IMG/VR virus record: IMGVR_UViG_3300044615_000209
Span: 1-36,566 of that record
Strand: one strand, 5' to 3'
Source of the DNA: a virus
DNA length: 36,566 bases
In this document: piece after piece, positions 21,309 to 29,254 of the stretch
Position numbering within the stretch: position 1 is the first letter of the stretch
Layout: every line of letters starts with the position of its first letter
The notes under the pieces: generated by a model
Databases searched by the model: none
Seen by the model: the letters and a program-made list of their open reading frames with translations, nothing else
Told to the model about the DNA's origin: nothing
Position numbers and translations under genes: made by a program

Positions 21309-23029
21309 TAGAGTCTCGCCCCTGTAAATGGGTTGAACGCATACTGTTGCTGCTGTTGCTGGTTGTTGTAGTTCTGCACCTGATTAGCCGCACCGCTCAA
21401 CATATTTCCCCACGGGCTGTACGCATTTGCCTGTTGAGTGGAGTTGTTTGCACTCAAACCACCCTGCATTAAGAGTCCAGCAGCACCGGAGTTCATGTTC
21501 ATCTTCCCTAGATCAGCGCCGAGCGTCAAAGGCTGTTGCGCCAATCCTTCGATAGTCGTAGCACCTCCAAGAGCGGTCTTGTATGGATCGAATGCAGCGG
21601 TTTGCCCTGTGTACATCCCGCGAGTCAGGTCGCCGCCAGTGCCTACCATTCCAGCACCGAACTTGGCGTAGTCCATCCCGCCTTGAGTTGCCTGTGCAGC
21701 GAGGCCCAAGTCCTGTTGTCTCTGAGCGTTATACATCGCCTCAAGGCGAGGATTTGCAGCCCCCATCTGTCCGGTTGCTCCGGTAGCCAATCCGTAGGTT
21801 CCACGGTTGAACTCGCCGGTAAGCATGTTGCTTGCGTCCCTATCACGACCAGTGGCAAGTAGTGCCTGCTGATCCTGCATGTATTTCATCGCCTGCGCTT
21901 GCGGGTCTTGGGCAAGGTACTGGTTGCCAAGCGCCATAGCGCGTTGCCCAGCAGCGCCCATCGGAGCGAACTGAGAAGGGGCGTTCTGGTACTGACTGAG
22001 CATCTGATTGGACTGACCCAACAGAGCGTCTTGCTGTGCTTTGGCCCACGGTGCGGCGGAATAGTTAGCTCCGATTACATTGCCTTGAGCATCCTTTTGG
22101 AAGTTGGATGCACCGGCAAAGGTAGTCATTCCGTAAGGCTTGAACTTGGCAGCGTCAGCAGCAGTTTGCGCTGTTGCAAGATCGGATTGAGCCTTGATCT
22201 TTGCCGCGTCGACAGCAGCGTTCCCGGTTAGCGCACCACCAATAGCACCTAGGCCACCGGAGAGAAGTCGTCCGGCGAGCGAACCTCCAGTATCACCACC
22301 AAATAGGCTGTTAATTGCTTTTGTTGCGTTGTAAGCAGTCTTGACTCCACTCAACAATCCGCCGCTACCACCGGCGGCTACCGTTGCATCAGAAGCCAAG
22401 TATCCACCAATATCTTGCGGGGAGTATCCTGCATCAAGATAAGCCTGTTGCGCTTCAGCCGGTAGTTTCCCCCACAGCCCCATATCCCTTGCTTGATCTT
22501 GAAGCAAGGATGAGCCAATTTGATTCGGCTGATAACCTGCGTCAAGATAAGCCTGCTGCGCCTCGTAGGGAAGACCTTGGAACGCCGACATGTACGATGA
22601 ATCTTGAGCCAGCGCCGTACCAACATCCAGAGGACTATACCCTGCGGCAAAATATGCGTTCTGCGCTTCCAACGGAAGGCTTGTGAATGCCTCCATTGCA
22701 GAAGCAGAATCTATTGGAACATCAAACCAACCCCCCGCTCCGCTAAGTCCAATGGCACCACCTATTGCCTGTAATGGATTCCCGTTTATGATTCCAGATG
22801 CTACGTTCATGCCAGCAACAAACGGAGCGAGTGGAGGGAAGACTGCCGCAGCAACTGTTGATATGATCGGGTTACTGACTACTGCATCAACAACGCCTCC
22901 AACAGCATCGCCAATGCCGCCTACAATATCACCAACAAAATCCCGCTTTTCCCCGTACCGGAAAGGATCACCAAAAGGAATTTCAAGGTGCGCGCAGTTT
23001 CTTTTTACGTCGCTTCTAGTCAGGCGCAT
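21308..23029 (-). CDS. Internal virion protein with three tandem 35-residue repeats
   Basis: A 573-residue protein. Residues 30-100 are Gly/Val/Ala-rich and hydrophobic (GGIGDAVGGVVDAVVSNP), a candidate membrane-inserting segment. Residues 118-214 hold three repeats of pattern LPxEAQxAYxxAGYxPxxIG. Residues 215-300 are again Gly/Ala-rich. The C-terminal half is Gln/Ala-rich, helical and ends in a poly-Gln stretch (NNQQQQQQYAFNPF). AGGAGC precedes the ATG. By position it is a T7 gp14/gp15-type core or ejection component; no lytic transglycosylase motif is seen. Confidence 0.78.
   Translation of the reverse strand: MRLTRSDVKRNCAHLEIPFGDPFRYGEKRDFVGDIVGGIGDAVGGVVDAVVSNPIISTVAAAVFPPLAPFVAGMNVASGIINGNPLQAIGGAIGLSGAGGWFDVPIDSASAMEAFTSLPLEAQNAYFAAGYSPLDVGTALAQDSSYMSAFQGLPYEAQQAYLDAGYQPNQIGSSLLQDQARDMGLWGKLPAEAQQAYLDAGYSPQDIGGYLASDATVAAGGSGGLLSGVKTAYNATKAINSLFGGDTGGSLAGRLLSGGLGAIGGALTGNAAVDAAKIKAQSDLATAQTAADAAKFKPYGMTTFAGASNFQKDAQGNVIGANYSAAPWAKAQQDALLGQSNQMLSQYQNAPSQFAPMGAAGQRAMALGNQYLAQDPQAQAMKYMQDQQALLATGRDRDASNMLTGEFNRGTYGLATGATGQMGAANPRLEAMYNAQRQQDLGLAAQATQGGMDYAKFGAGMVGTGGDLTRGMYTGQTAAFDPYKTALGGATTIEGLAQQPLTLGADLGKMNMNSGAAGLLMQGGLSANNSTQQANAYSPWGNMLSGAANQVQNYNNQQQQQQYAFNPFTGARL
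22388..22678 (-). repeat. Coding tandem repeat, three units of about 105 bp
   Basis: Residues 118-214 of the internal virion protein. Units begin LPLEAQNAYFAAGY, LPYEAQQAYLDAGY and LPAEAQQAYLDAGY. Units 2 and 3 are the most alike, suggesting the most recent duplication. Confidence 0.85.
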
Positions 23030-23364
23030 CTTTCGCTCCTATGAACAAACCATACGTGGGTATTGGTCGTTCTATCAATGCTGAATCCAATCTTTTCAAC
23101 AAATGATATGGCGCGCGTATCCCCATGCTTGATAGGTGCATATATCTCGTTAAATAACTTGTGGACTCTAGATAAAATGTTTTGACACTCTCTCAGCAAT
23201 TTTCGCCCAGATAAAGATTTCTGCGGTGCAAGAATGTGCATCACATTACCCCTGCGAACTGCGTATCCATTTGTAATATCGAATACTGCGTCACACCTTT
23301 CAAGATATTCACTAACCTGATGTTCAGTTAAGTTGAATGTATCAAGAACTGATTTTGGGATCAC
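23020..23364 (-). CDS. T7 gp13-like / GNAT-fold virion protein
   Basis: A 114-residue protein. TRAISFVEKIGFSIDR near 82-97 resembles the C-terminal motif of GNAT acetyltransferases, and YAVRRGNVMHILA the central strand. T7 gp13 and its relatives (DUF2833-like) share this degenerate GNAT fold and are needed for core assembly. The acetyl-CoA loop (Q/R-x-x-G-x-G/A) is not evident, so it is probably not an active enzyme. The GTG start is supported by GTGA overlap. It lies directly upstream of the core protein genes, as in T7-like phages. Confidence 0.75.
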   Translation of the reverse strand: MIPKSVLDTFNLTEHQVSEYLERCDAVFDITNGYAVRRGNVMHILAPQKSLSGRKLLRECQNILSRVHKLFNEIYAPIKHGDTRAISFVEKIGFSIDRTTNTHVWFVHRSERCA

Positions 23365-23627
23365 TTTGGATCATCCCTAATAAGCCCCTTGTCAAGAAGC
23401 ATCTTCAGATGTTCGTTCGTGTTCTTCTTGAATTGCCCGTTCTCAATAAACCCAACCAATCGACCTTGCTTGTCTGCAACCATGTTTCCATCCGCTGAAA
23501 CATAGTATTTCTCTCCCCTTACTTCTGCTTCTCCATTAGCTACGCTAACCTTTTCGCCAGCTACATCAACCTCTCCGCTGTAGCTGGCTGGAGATTTAGG
23601 TTGTTGAGACATCATTCCTTGTTCCAT
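23361..23627 (-). CDS. Small hypothetical virion-cluster protein
   Basis: An 88-residue protein: a polar N-terminus, then repeating short strands (GEVDVAGEKVSVANGEAEVRG, the three V-A/R-G-E-K-like units being roughly 10 residues apart), then FIENGQFKKNTNEHLKMLLDKG. It is probably a small beta domain followed by a helix. It has GTGA overlap with the gp13-like gene and a GGAG site upstream. No family recognised. Confidence 0.7.
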   Translation of the reverse strand: MEQGMMSQQPKSPASYSGEVDVAGEKVSVANGEAEVRGEKYYVSADGNMVADKQGRLVGFIENGQFKKNTNEHLKMLLDKGLIRDDPK

Positions 23628-23628
23628 A

Positions 23629-23847
23629 TCAAATCTCCGTCACTTCTTCTTTGCGCGGACGACCTGGCTTACGTTTCAGCACTTCCGCTTCGGCGGCTTG
23701 CGGGACTTGGACGGCTTCATCGGCATTGGCATTGGTTTCATGGATCACCTCCTCATAGGATTCATTGGAACGGGTTGAACGAATGTCGTCCTCGTTGGAG
23801 AACGACACTACGTTGCCACTTCTGATACACCGGAATTGACTAGCCAC
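23629..23847 (-). CDS. Small protein with AT-hook-like basic tail
   Basis: A 72-residue protein with an N-terminal strand pair (FRCIRSGNVVSFSNEDDI), an acidic middle, and KRKPGRPRKEE near 60-70, the GRP core of an AT-hook flanked by Lys and Arg. It may bind DNA or another acidic surface in the head. GTG 23847 is favoured because the strand-forming N-terminus then starts the protein and overlaps the previous stop; GTG 23865 is possible. Confidence 0.62.
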   Translation of the reverse strand: MASQFRCIRSGNVVSFSNEDDIRSTRSNESYEEVIHETNANADEAVQVPQAAEAEVLKRKPGRPRKEEVTEI

Positions 23848-24466
23848 CCTGAACCACCGCAGCACTCAGAACAGCAGATGCCGAAGCCGACAGCAGCAGT
23901 CGGATACACGCTACAGGGGCTGCATACGTCGCTTCAGACGATGCAGACTTTGCACCAGCCGAGTTGTCGAACCACAGCGTAGGATGCGAACTGGAGCCGT
24001 CCTGATAGCTGTGCTGAACCTTGTAGGTTGCTGTTCCGCTTACCAGTGTCACGCCGATACCGATAGCGATAGGCGAGGTGCTTAGATTTGGGCTGATCGT
24101 GTTGGAAACGGAGTCGATTGCGTGACCGACACTCAGCGTAGTTGCAACCGAACCTGTGTGCGCTACCGCACTGACCGTCTTGAAATACTTGGTTCCGGTC
24201 TTTGTTCCAGCACTCGCGCCTACAGTAGATTCTGTCTGCGCCCTGCCGTCAGAGTCGGTTCCGGTAATCGTGAAGGTGATGCCGGTATCGTTGCCCCCGG
24301 ATACTAGGGTAATCAGGTGAGCCGCTGCCAGTGTAGCCACGCCGCCAGTAGCAAGCGTTCCACCGATGACGATTGCGCCAGCACCGGGAGATGCCGAAGC
24401 ACTCACGGAATTGACCGCCGCCGCAGAGGTCGTCAGCTTCAGAGGGCCGTAAGAATTAACATCCAT
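23840..24466 (-). CDS. Probable head decoration or minor virion protein
   Basis: A 208-residue protein rich in Ser, Thr, Ala and Gly with alternating beta-strand patterns (ITLVSGGNDTGITFTITGTD, then TYKVQHSYQDGSSSH). It lies two genes downstream of the capsid, a usual place for decoration proteins. No family recognised with confidence. There is no enzyme motif. It follows a hairpin that may reduce transcription from capsid to here. Confidence 0.65.
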   Translation of the reverse strand: MDVNSYGPLKLTTSAAAVNSVSASASPGAGAIVIGGTLATGGVATLAAAHLITLVSGGNDTGITFTITGTDSDGRAQTESTVGASAGTKTGTKYFKTVSAVAHTGSVATTLSVGHAIDSVSNTISPNLSTSPIAIGIGVTLVSGTATYKVQHSYQDGSSSHPTLWFDNSAGAKSASSEATYAAPVACIRLLLSASASAVLSAAVVQGG

Positions 24467-24487
24467 GTTTGTTCTCCAATGGAAGAA

Positions 24488-24505
24488 GGGGGCTGTTAAG
24501 CCCCC
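24488..24505 (-). terminator. GC-rich hairpin, partial terminator
   Basis: GGGGGCT pairs with AGCCCCC around a 4-base loop; on the minus strand it is followed by TTCTTCC, only a weak T tract. It lies between two virion genes and could tune the level of downstream transcription. Confidence 0.5.
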
Positions 24506-24511
24506 GTTCCC

Positions 24512-24865
24512 TTACCAAGCCGGACGGCCCACCAAGATTTTGATTACCGCGTTCGTGATCGCATCAGCAGCGAATTCAGCAACGTCAGCGTGGACAATGA
24601 AATTCACCGTGTTTGCCGAGCCGACTTCTGCACGGATCACAGCACCATCACCGCCTGCATCGAACGAGTCCATATTCAGGCTCATACCAACAACCATGTC
24701 GCCAAGAGCGACGCCCGGAACAGTCATGCTGATGGACAACGTGTCGCCAATCGCTACCGCGTCTTGATCGGTAACGGTGGCGGTAACTGCCCACATCTCA
24801 CTGAATGCCCCGCCGAACTGCTTGTTGCCCTGCTCGACATTTGAAACACTAATCGTATTTGCCAT
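24512..24865 (-). CDS. Small virion protein downstream of capsid
   Basis: A 117-residue protein of alternating strands and no Cys, with an acidic C-terminal half. It is probably a capsid-associated decoration or head protein (VTATVTDQDAVAIGDTLSISMTV). AGGAGA precedes the ATG. It is separated from the capsid gene by a hairpin and followed by another, so it may be expressed at its own level. Family not recognised. Confidence 0.68.
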   Translation of the reverse strand: MANTISVSNVEQGNKQFGGAFSEMWAVTATVTDQDAVAIGDTLSISMTVPGVALGDMVVGMSLNMDSFDAGGDGAVIRAEVGSANTVNFIVHADVAEFAADAITNAVIKILVGRPAW

Positions 24866-24888
24866 GATGAATCTCCTTTAAGGTATGT

Positions 24889-24913
24889 GGAGGGAGCCAT
24901 TACAGCCCCCTCC
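24889..24913 (-). promoter_or_regulatory. Hairpin between capsid and the next gene
   Basis: GGAGGG pairs with CCCTCC around a 13-base interior that also contains GGC/GCC complementarity. It lies just after the capsid stop. There is no T tract downstream, so an RNA stabiliser or attenuator is more likely than a strong terminator. Confidence 0.45.
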
Positions 24914-24919
24914 GATTCA

Positions 24920-25948
24920 TCAAGCAGGCACTATGAGCGCAATGCCGGCATACGACCGGAGCGTCTTGGTGCCATAGATCGTGTCGGCAGTCACCAGCGT
25001 ACCAAGGTACTCTTGCTTGTACTGACTCTGGGTACGGATACCCATTTGTTCAGCGTGAGCGAAAGCATCCTTGTGCAGCATCAGGCAAGGACGGTACTTG
25101 GTGTCAGTGTCGCCGGTGAAGTCGGTAGTGATACCGTAAGCATCCACATACGAAGCAGACAGAGTCGTGCTGGAGAAGTTCACCGCTTGCAGGCTGTCCG
25201 TACCCTGAACGTGAATCCACGGGCAGTTGGACGAGGTGAATACTTCCATGCCGTAGACGTTGCCGAGACGACCCGTCTTGATGGTGTCGCCGTTACCGAC
25301 AAACGCCTGCTCGGTGAATCGAGGGATGCCGCGCAGTACGCGAGCCTCAACCGGGGGGATGATGAAGTTGAGTTCGGACGAATCAACATCGGAATCCTCC
25401 AGCGTCTGCATGGCGCGGCGGATACCCGCGTCAGTCAGTGCCGTACCGTTGCCGGGGGTAGCACCGGAGAACGCCGTCGAGCCGTCGCCGCCGATAACAC
25501 CAGTCTCATACAGATTGGTGTTGGCCGGGGTGGTGTTACCCGATTGCAGGTAGTGGCCCAACAGGTGCAGGTCTTGGTCGACCTTCTTGGCGAGCGCGTA
25601 ACCGGCATCCTGCGTGTAGAACTGGCGCATGGACGACAGGGCTTGCATCTCAGCCATGTCTTCGTACAGTTTGCTGTACTCGAACCATTTGTTGATGAGG
25701 ACATCAACAGAGGTCGCGGTGTCAGCAACCAGGGTCACAACCGTCAGATCAGCCTTGGCAGTAGCAGAGCCACGAGCCGGAACGGGGATGTGCAGGGTGT
25801 CGCCCTTCTTGCCCTTGAAGGAAATCTTGGTAACGAGGTTGGCGAGAACAAGTTTGGACTTGTACGCCGCAAGCGTTTCGTCTGACCAAAGTTCAGGAAT
25901 AAATTTGTCTGCGGTGGTGAGGGTTACGCCCCCAGTAGGATAAGCCAT
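24920..25948 (-). CDS. Major capsid protein
   Basis: A 342-residue protein with the features of podovirus capsid proteins of HK97 fold: N-terminal FIPELWSDETLAAYKSKLVLANLV, a strand region KGDTLHIPVPARG, the spine helix ALAKKVDQDLHLLGHYL near 130-150, RRAMQTLEDSDVDSSELNFIIPP, and C-terminal TIYGTKTLRSYAGIALIV. It directly follows scaffold, is served by an AGGAGA site, and is downstream of the strongest late promoter at 26825-26853. No frameshift signal or second form was noticed. Confidence 0.92.
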   Translation of the reverse strand: MAYPTGGVTLTTADKFIPELWSDETLAAYKSKLVLANLVTKISFKGKKGDTLHIPVPARGSATAKADLTVVTLVADTATSVDVLINKWFEYSKLYEDMAEMQALSSMRQFYTQDAGYALAKKVDQDLHLLGHYLQSGNTTPANTNLYETGVIGGDGSTAFSGATPGNGTALTDAGIRRAMQTLEDSDVDSSELNFIIPPVEARVLRGIPRFTEQAFVGNGDTIKTGRLGNVYGMEVFTSSNCPWIHVQGTDSLQAVNFSSTTLSASYVDAYGITTDFTGDTDTKYRPCLMLHKDAFAHAEQMGIRTQSQYKQEYLGTLVTADTIYGTKTLRSYAGIALIVPA

Positions 25949-25996
25949 GATGAATCTCCTAGATCAATCGTTAAATTGACCCCACCGAAACTTAAC

Positions 25997-26785
25997 CTAC
26001 TTGACTCGCTTCTCCGCGTAAGCTGCAAGAATCTCGTCAGACATGGCCTCGTACTTGGCAGGGTTTGTCATTTTCAACCTGATGAGGTCAGCCCTGCGAT
26101 AGATTTTCCGAGAAGATTCCCCGCTACCTCCGGTATCAACTGCTGCGGCCTGCAATGTCTTGGTACGGGAGGATTTCTCCTCATCACTTACCGTAACTTG
26201 CGGTGGCGCTTTAACTGCTCGCAGTTGCTTGAAGGTGCTCAACAACTCGTCTGCTGCATCGACATCGTAGCCTTCAGCTTCCTTGAACAGTTTGACCCGT
26301 ACCTTGGACTCGCCAACCCATTTCGCAAACTCTGCGTCTTGGACGACTTGCCCGAAATCGGGGTGCAACTGCATCAACTTCTGCTGCGCCTGCGCTCGCA
26401 TCGCCTGAAGCCCGTATTGCTGTGCTTGCTGGACATGCGGGTTTGTTTCGATCTGCCTGCGAATTGCCTCTTGCGGATTCTCGAAGAAATCAACCTCTTT
26501 CGGCTGTTCCTCTTGTTCCTTTGGCTTCAGTTGCGATTTGATTAGCTCATCAGTAAGCCTGCGAAGTTCGCCCGCTTCGTTTGCGTACCGGCCAAGATTT
26601 GACTTGTCCTTCTCCGCAATCTCGATAATCTCCTTTACAGTCTTCCCGCGATACCGCTCCGGGAATTCCTGAGAGACAATGCTTTCGGGTTTTACTTCGG
26701 TACTTTCCGCGCTCTGGGCCTCGATTTCCGCAGCCACAGTTTCAAGTTCGCCAACATCGCCTTCGATGTCTTGGATTTCAGCCAT
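25997..26785 (-). CDS. Scaffolding protein
   Basis: A 262-residue, highly charged helical protein just before the capsid gene. Residues 1-45 are acidic; residues 45-175 contain long Glu/Lys/Gln helices (KEIIEIAEKDKSNLGRYANE) and a proline-poor coiled-coil body; the basic C-terminus (KIYRRADLIRLKMTNPAKY) is the typical coat-binding end of podovirus scaffolds. It should guide procapsid assembly and leave before DNA fills the head. No protease gene is seen. Confidence 0.88.
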   Translation of the reverse strand: MAEIQDIEGDVGELETVAAEIEAQSAESTEVKPESIVSQEFPERYRGKTVKEIIEIAEKDKSNLGRYANEAGELRRLTDELIKSQLKPKEQEEQPKEVDFFENPQEAIRRQIETNPHVQQAQQYGLQAMRAQAQQKLMQLHPDFGQVVQDAEFAKWVGESKVRVKLFKEAEGYDVDAADELLSTFKQLRAVKAPPQVTVSDEEKSSRTKTLQAAAVDTGGSGESSRKIYRRADLIRLKMTNPAKYEAMSDEILAAYAEKRVK

Positions 26786-26824
26786 TTTTCATCCACTCCT
26801 AGGTTAGAGCTACGATTTGCACAC

Positions 26825-26853
26825 GTTATATACGACGGTTACTAACTTGTCAA
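26825..26853 (-). promoter_or_regulatory. Sigma70-type late promoter for scaffold and capsid
   Basis: TTGACA (26853-26848), a 17-bp spacer and TATAAC (26830-26825) lie in the 78-bp gap before the scaffold gene. It is one of the best promoter matches in the window and would boost the two most abundant structural proteins. Confidence 0.8.
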
Positions 26854-26863
26854 GCGTGGTTAC

Positions 26864-27100
26864 TTACTCACCATGCTGAGCGCGTTTCGCGGCCTTCTGG
26901 CGAGCATTTGCTTCCCTGATGGTTGCCCACCTGTCGTGAGCACCTGGAAACGCCCCCGTGATGCCCTCCAGAGCCACTCTGGGCATACCGACGATCTTGT
27001 ACATCGTCTTTCCGCAGATACATGGGATTTGCGTGGCCTCGATGTACCGCTCGACCACATTCCCGCAATCTGGGCATTTCAAGTCAATCAGTTGTCTCAT
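26864..27100 (-). CDS. Small zinc-ribbon protein
   Basis: A 78-residue protein with CPDCG near 9-13 and CICG near 27-30, a compact zinc ribbon, followed by a helix-loop region (GMPRVALEGITGAFPGAHD) and a basic end. Proteins of this kind appear in the packaging/head cluster of many podoviruses with no fixed function. GAGGAG lies upstream of the ATG. It overlaps the gene upstream by 17 bp. Confidence 0.78.
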   Translation of the reverse strand: MRQLIDLKCPDCGNVVERYIEATQIPCICGKTMYKIVGMPRVALEGITGAFPGAHDRWATIREANARQKAAKRAQHGE

Positions 27101-27332
27101 TCACCAACTCCTCGTAGGCTTTTTCACTGGTTTCCTTCAGGGACAGCAACCACCGCATGATGCTGATCTCTCCACGCCGGAAGTGCAGCGTCTTCTCGTC
27201 CTGGACTGACGACAGATCGTTGGTCGCCTGTAGCATGGCATCTACGTCTTCCATGAGGTCATTCCATGCCTTGTCGCCCATCATTGACAGGCGAGCTTCA
27301 TAGTAGGTCTGGAGTTCAGGGGTCAGGCCCAT
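27084..27332 (-). CDS. Small helical protein in the head cluster
   Basis: An 82-residue helical protein (LTPELQTYYEARLSMMGDKA, then FRRGEISIMRWLLSLKETSE) resembling small conserved podovirus proteins next to the zinc-ribbon protein, usually of unknown function. It overlaps the gene upstream by 10 bp and the one downstream by 17 bp. Confidence 0.72.
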   Translation of the reverse strand: MGLTPELQTYYEARLSMMGDKAWNDLMEDVDAMLQATNDLSSVQDEKTLHFRRGEISIMRWLLSLKETSEKAYEELVNETTD

Positions 27333-27526
27333 GTTCCACCATTCCAGTAGTTAAGCGTCTTCGGAACCCACGTTGCACCGTTCCAGTATTTCAGCGTCTT
27401 TGTTTCCCATGCCGCACCTGTCCAGTACTTCAGAGCAGCGCCGACAGAAGGCGTCATCACTCCCCAAGCATTGCCCCACGACTCAAGCCATGAGTTTCCC
27501 CATGAGGAACTCAAACCGGCCCCCAT
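27323..27526 (-). CDS. Trp-rich repeat protein
   Basis: A 67-residue protein made of short aromatic repeats. Residues 8-22 contain SSWGNSW and ESWGNAWG; residues 32-67 are three copies of a 13-residue unit, LKYWTGAAWETKT, LKYWNGATWVPKT and LNYWNGGTWA. Short YWNG-x-x-W repeats are common in phage fibre and carbohydrate-facing proteins. It overlaps both neighbours. Probably a minor tail or head-surface component; the family is not recognised. Confidence 0.7.
   Translation of the reverse strand: MGAGLSSSWGNSWLESWGNAWGVMTPSVGAALKYWTGAAWETKTLKYWNGATWVPKTLNYWNGGTWA
27326..27433 (-). repeat. Coding minisatellite, 39-bp units
   Basis: About 2.8 units encode residues 32-67 of the Trp-rich protein. 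The nucleotide units are recognisable by CCAGTATTTCAGCGTC and CCAGTAGTTAAGCGTC. Confidence 0.8.
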
Positions 27527-28191
27527 TCGTTTCCAGACTGTCCTGCTCCGGTAACAGCGTAGTCATTCACCTTAACGATATTGACTGGAAGGATAGCCGA
27601 CTCAAGCGCGGTCACGATGTTATCCACCGTCACACCTGTATCGGCTGTTGTGCCTTCCATGTGTCCGACAGCGTAGGAGGTGAGCGTTCCGTCGATTCCG
27701 AAGTCGGCTGTGACGGTCATGCCACCCAACGCTCCAAGCAGCGCGTCGGTAAAGGAGAACCCAATGTCGCTTGACCCAACACCACTAAGGCTCGCCGTGA
27801 GTTCCGGCGTGTTAGTGTCGACACCGAACGTGGCAGGTGCGCCGCCTGGTTGAACGGTGGATACCAACTGACCATCTGGCGTGTTGGTGCTGATGTCGAA
27901 TGTGGCTGGTGCTGAAGCTGTGACGCCACTCAGCATTGAGCCTGTTGGGTCTAGCGAAAAAACAGCCTCGTTGACTGATGACATACCTCCAGACCGGCGA
28001 GCCAATATCCACGCAGTCTGGTTCGTTGCTCCATTCGGAACTGCCGAAAGCTTGCCAAACGCGACAGAGTTGTTGAACCTGCTATCACCAAGGCTATTGG
28101 TAGCATAGCCATGCAAGTACGCCAACCCGTTACCGCCCGGATTGAAGCGGTGCGGAGCGTGTAACCAGAAGTGACCGGCTGTGATTAGCAT
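27511..28191 (-). CDS. Beta-rich virion protein, probable tail or surface component
   Basis: A 226-residue protein. Residues 1-75 contain aromatic and Asn-rich segments (HRFNPGGNGLAYLHGYATNS). Residues 80-160 have two repeat-like modules, ATFDISTNTPDGQLVSTV and ATFGVDTNTPELTASLSG. The C-terminal 60 residues form a mixed domain (AVGHMEGTTADTGVTVDNIV). It looks like a surface-exposed beta protein. No enzyme motif or family identified. Confidence 0.7.
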   Translation of the reverse strand: MLITAGHFWLHAPHRFNPGGNGLAYLHGYATNSLGDSRFNNSVAFGKLSAVPNGATNQTAWILARRSGGMSSVNEAVFSLDPTGSMLSGVTASAPATFDISTNTPDGQLVSTVQPGGAPATFGVDTNTPELTASLSGVGSSDIGFSFTDALLGALGGMTVTADFGIDGTLTSYAVGHMEGTTADTGVTVDNIVTALESAILPVNIVKVNDYAVTGAGQSGNEWGPV

Positions 28192-28352
28192 GATGCCCTG
28201 ATAGCGTCTGCGACTTCCTGCTGCCCTGCGATTTCAGCGATAACAGCATCGTCATTGCGTTGCCGTTCTGCAATCAGGACAGCGAGCGTGTAGGTATTAC
28301 CCTGCCACGCCGAGAAGTCTGCTACCAACTCAATGAGTTCCTTGTTGGTCAT
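28185..28352 (-). CDS. Small hypothetical protein
   Basis: A 55-residue protein, start ATG 28352, stop TAA at 28185-28187. It reads MTNKELIELVADFSAWQGNT, then AVLIAERQRNDDAVI, i.e. helical and acidic. It overlaps the downstream gene by 7 bp and follows the upstream stop by one base, and it fills what would otherwise be a 162-bp gap. The SD is weak (GGGG), so expression likely depends on coupling. Confidence 0.68.
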   Translation of the reverse strand: MTNKELIELVADFSAWQGNTYTLAVLIAERQRNDDAVIAEIAGQQEVADAIRASC

Positions 28353-28353
28353 A

Positions 28354-29253
28354 TCAACCCCAAACTACATCGGAAGTCGCAAGGAAGTTGGCGTTAGCGG
28401 TAGTGGCTGCGGTATGGTAAGCCATCAACTTGACGCAAGCCCCATCAGGAATCTTCGGCAGGCTAGGCATCATGTTCACGAAGTCCGTCATGCTGTGCAT
28501 ACCGGCAGTCGGGATAGGGATCACGAACAGCGGCTTGACCAGAAGGATTGCCAATCGCCCTGTGCCCGTGTAGGCAGTAGCAGCGAACGTGACCGATTCA
28601 ATATCCTTGACACCGGTATGACTAGATGCGAGGTTGAGGAACGGAGCAGCGCGAGTCGCAACAGGGCCGGAATGGATTACATGACCTTTAGGGGCAGCAG
28701 CAAGCGTCGATGATGCAGTCGTAACCTGACCTGTAGCACCACCCGCACCGGAAGCCGTGTAAGTCACCGTGATGTTGCCGCCACCCGTAGCCGGAGCCGT
28801 CTGTGAGACAACCATCAGCCGCAAACCTTCACCGTAGGCATAACGGTCTCCCTTGCCTGCGGAGTTGCTCAACGCAGTCATGGTGACGGTATGGGTTGCG
28901 GCAGTGTAGTTGGCAGCAGCAATCGGCACATATCCGACCTGATCTACGGCCATAATGACCCAAGGTGCGCCAGTAGTAACGTTGCAGGATGCACCGAAGT
29001 TCAGGAAGTGCTTGGTGTCTGTCGAGACATCACCACCCAAAGGCCAAGAGGATGCCGTGGTGTTATCTGTGGGGTAATACGTCACTGACGTACCCGTATA
29101 AGCATCAGCAGTCGGAATACCGGCAAACACGCTCAGATCAGTCCAGTAACCGGCAGTCGGAGCCGTGTCATGGGTTTTCTGAAACACGTTGCAGGTTTGA
29201 ATCTTGCCCGATGTCATTTCGGACAACAGATCGTCTTGTGATGAGAATCCCAT
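28354..29253 (-). CDS. Virion protein, paralogue of the next gene upstream
   Basis: A 299-residue protein, one of a tandem pair. Shared blocks with its neighbour are GLRLMVVSQTAPATGGGNIT against GLQMMVVSQSATTGGGNF, then a helix-strand section with A-P-F-x-x-L-A-S, then IxIVKPL/LLVKPL. Ser/Thr/Ala-rich and beta-dominated, it probably belongs to the head-tail surface. GGAGT precedes the ATG. Function unknown. Confidence 0.72.
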   Translation of the reverse strand: MGFSSQDDLLSEMTSGKIQTCNVFQKTHDTAPTAGYWTDLSVFAGIPTADAYTGTSVTYYPTDNTTASSWPLGGDVSTDTKHFLNFGASCNVTTGAPWVIMAVDQVGYVPIAAANYTAATHTVTMTALSNSAGKGDRYAYGEGLRLMVVSQTAPATGGGNITVTYTASGAGGATGQVTTASSTLAAAPKGHVIHSGPVATRAAPFLNLASSHTGVKDIESVTFAATAYTGTGRLAILLVKPLFVIPIPTAGMHSMTDFVNMMPSLPKIPDGACVKLMAYHTAATTANANFLATSDVVWG

Positions 29254-29254
29254 G

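Noticed and set aside
24887-25885. A 332-codon open frame on the plus strand
   Set aside because: It is a mirror of the major capsid gene, with no SD and no recognisable protein features.
25976-26545. A 189-codon Leu/Cys-rich open frame on the plus strand
   Set aside because: It is antisense to the scaffold gene; its composition reflects reversed Glu/Lys/Gln codons.
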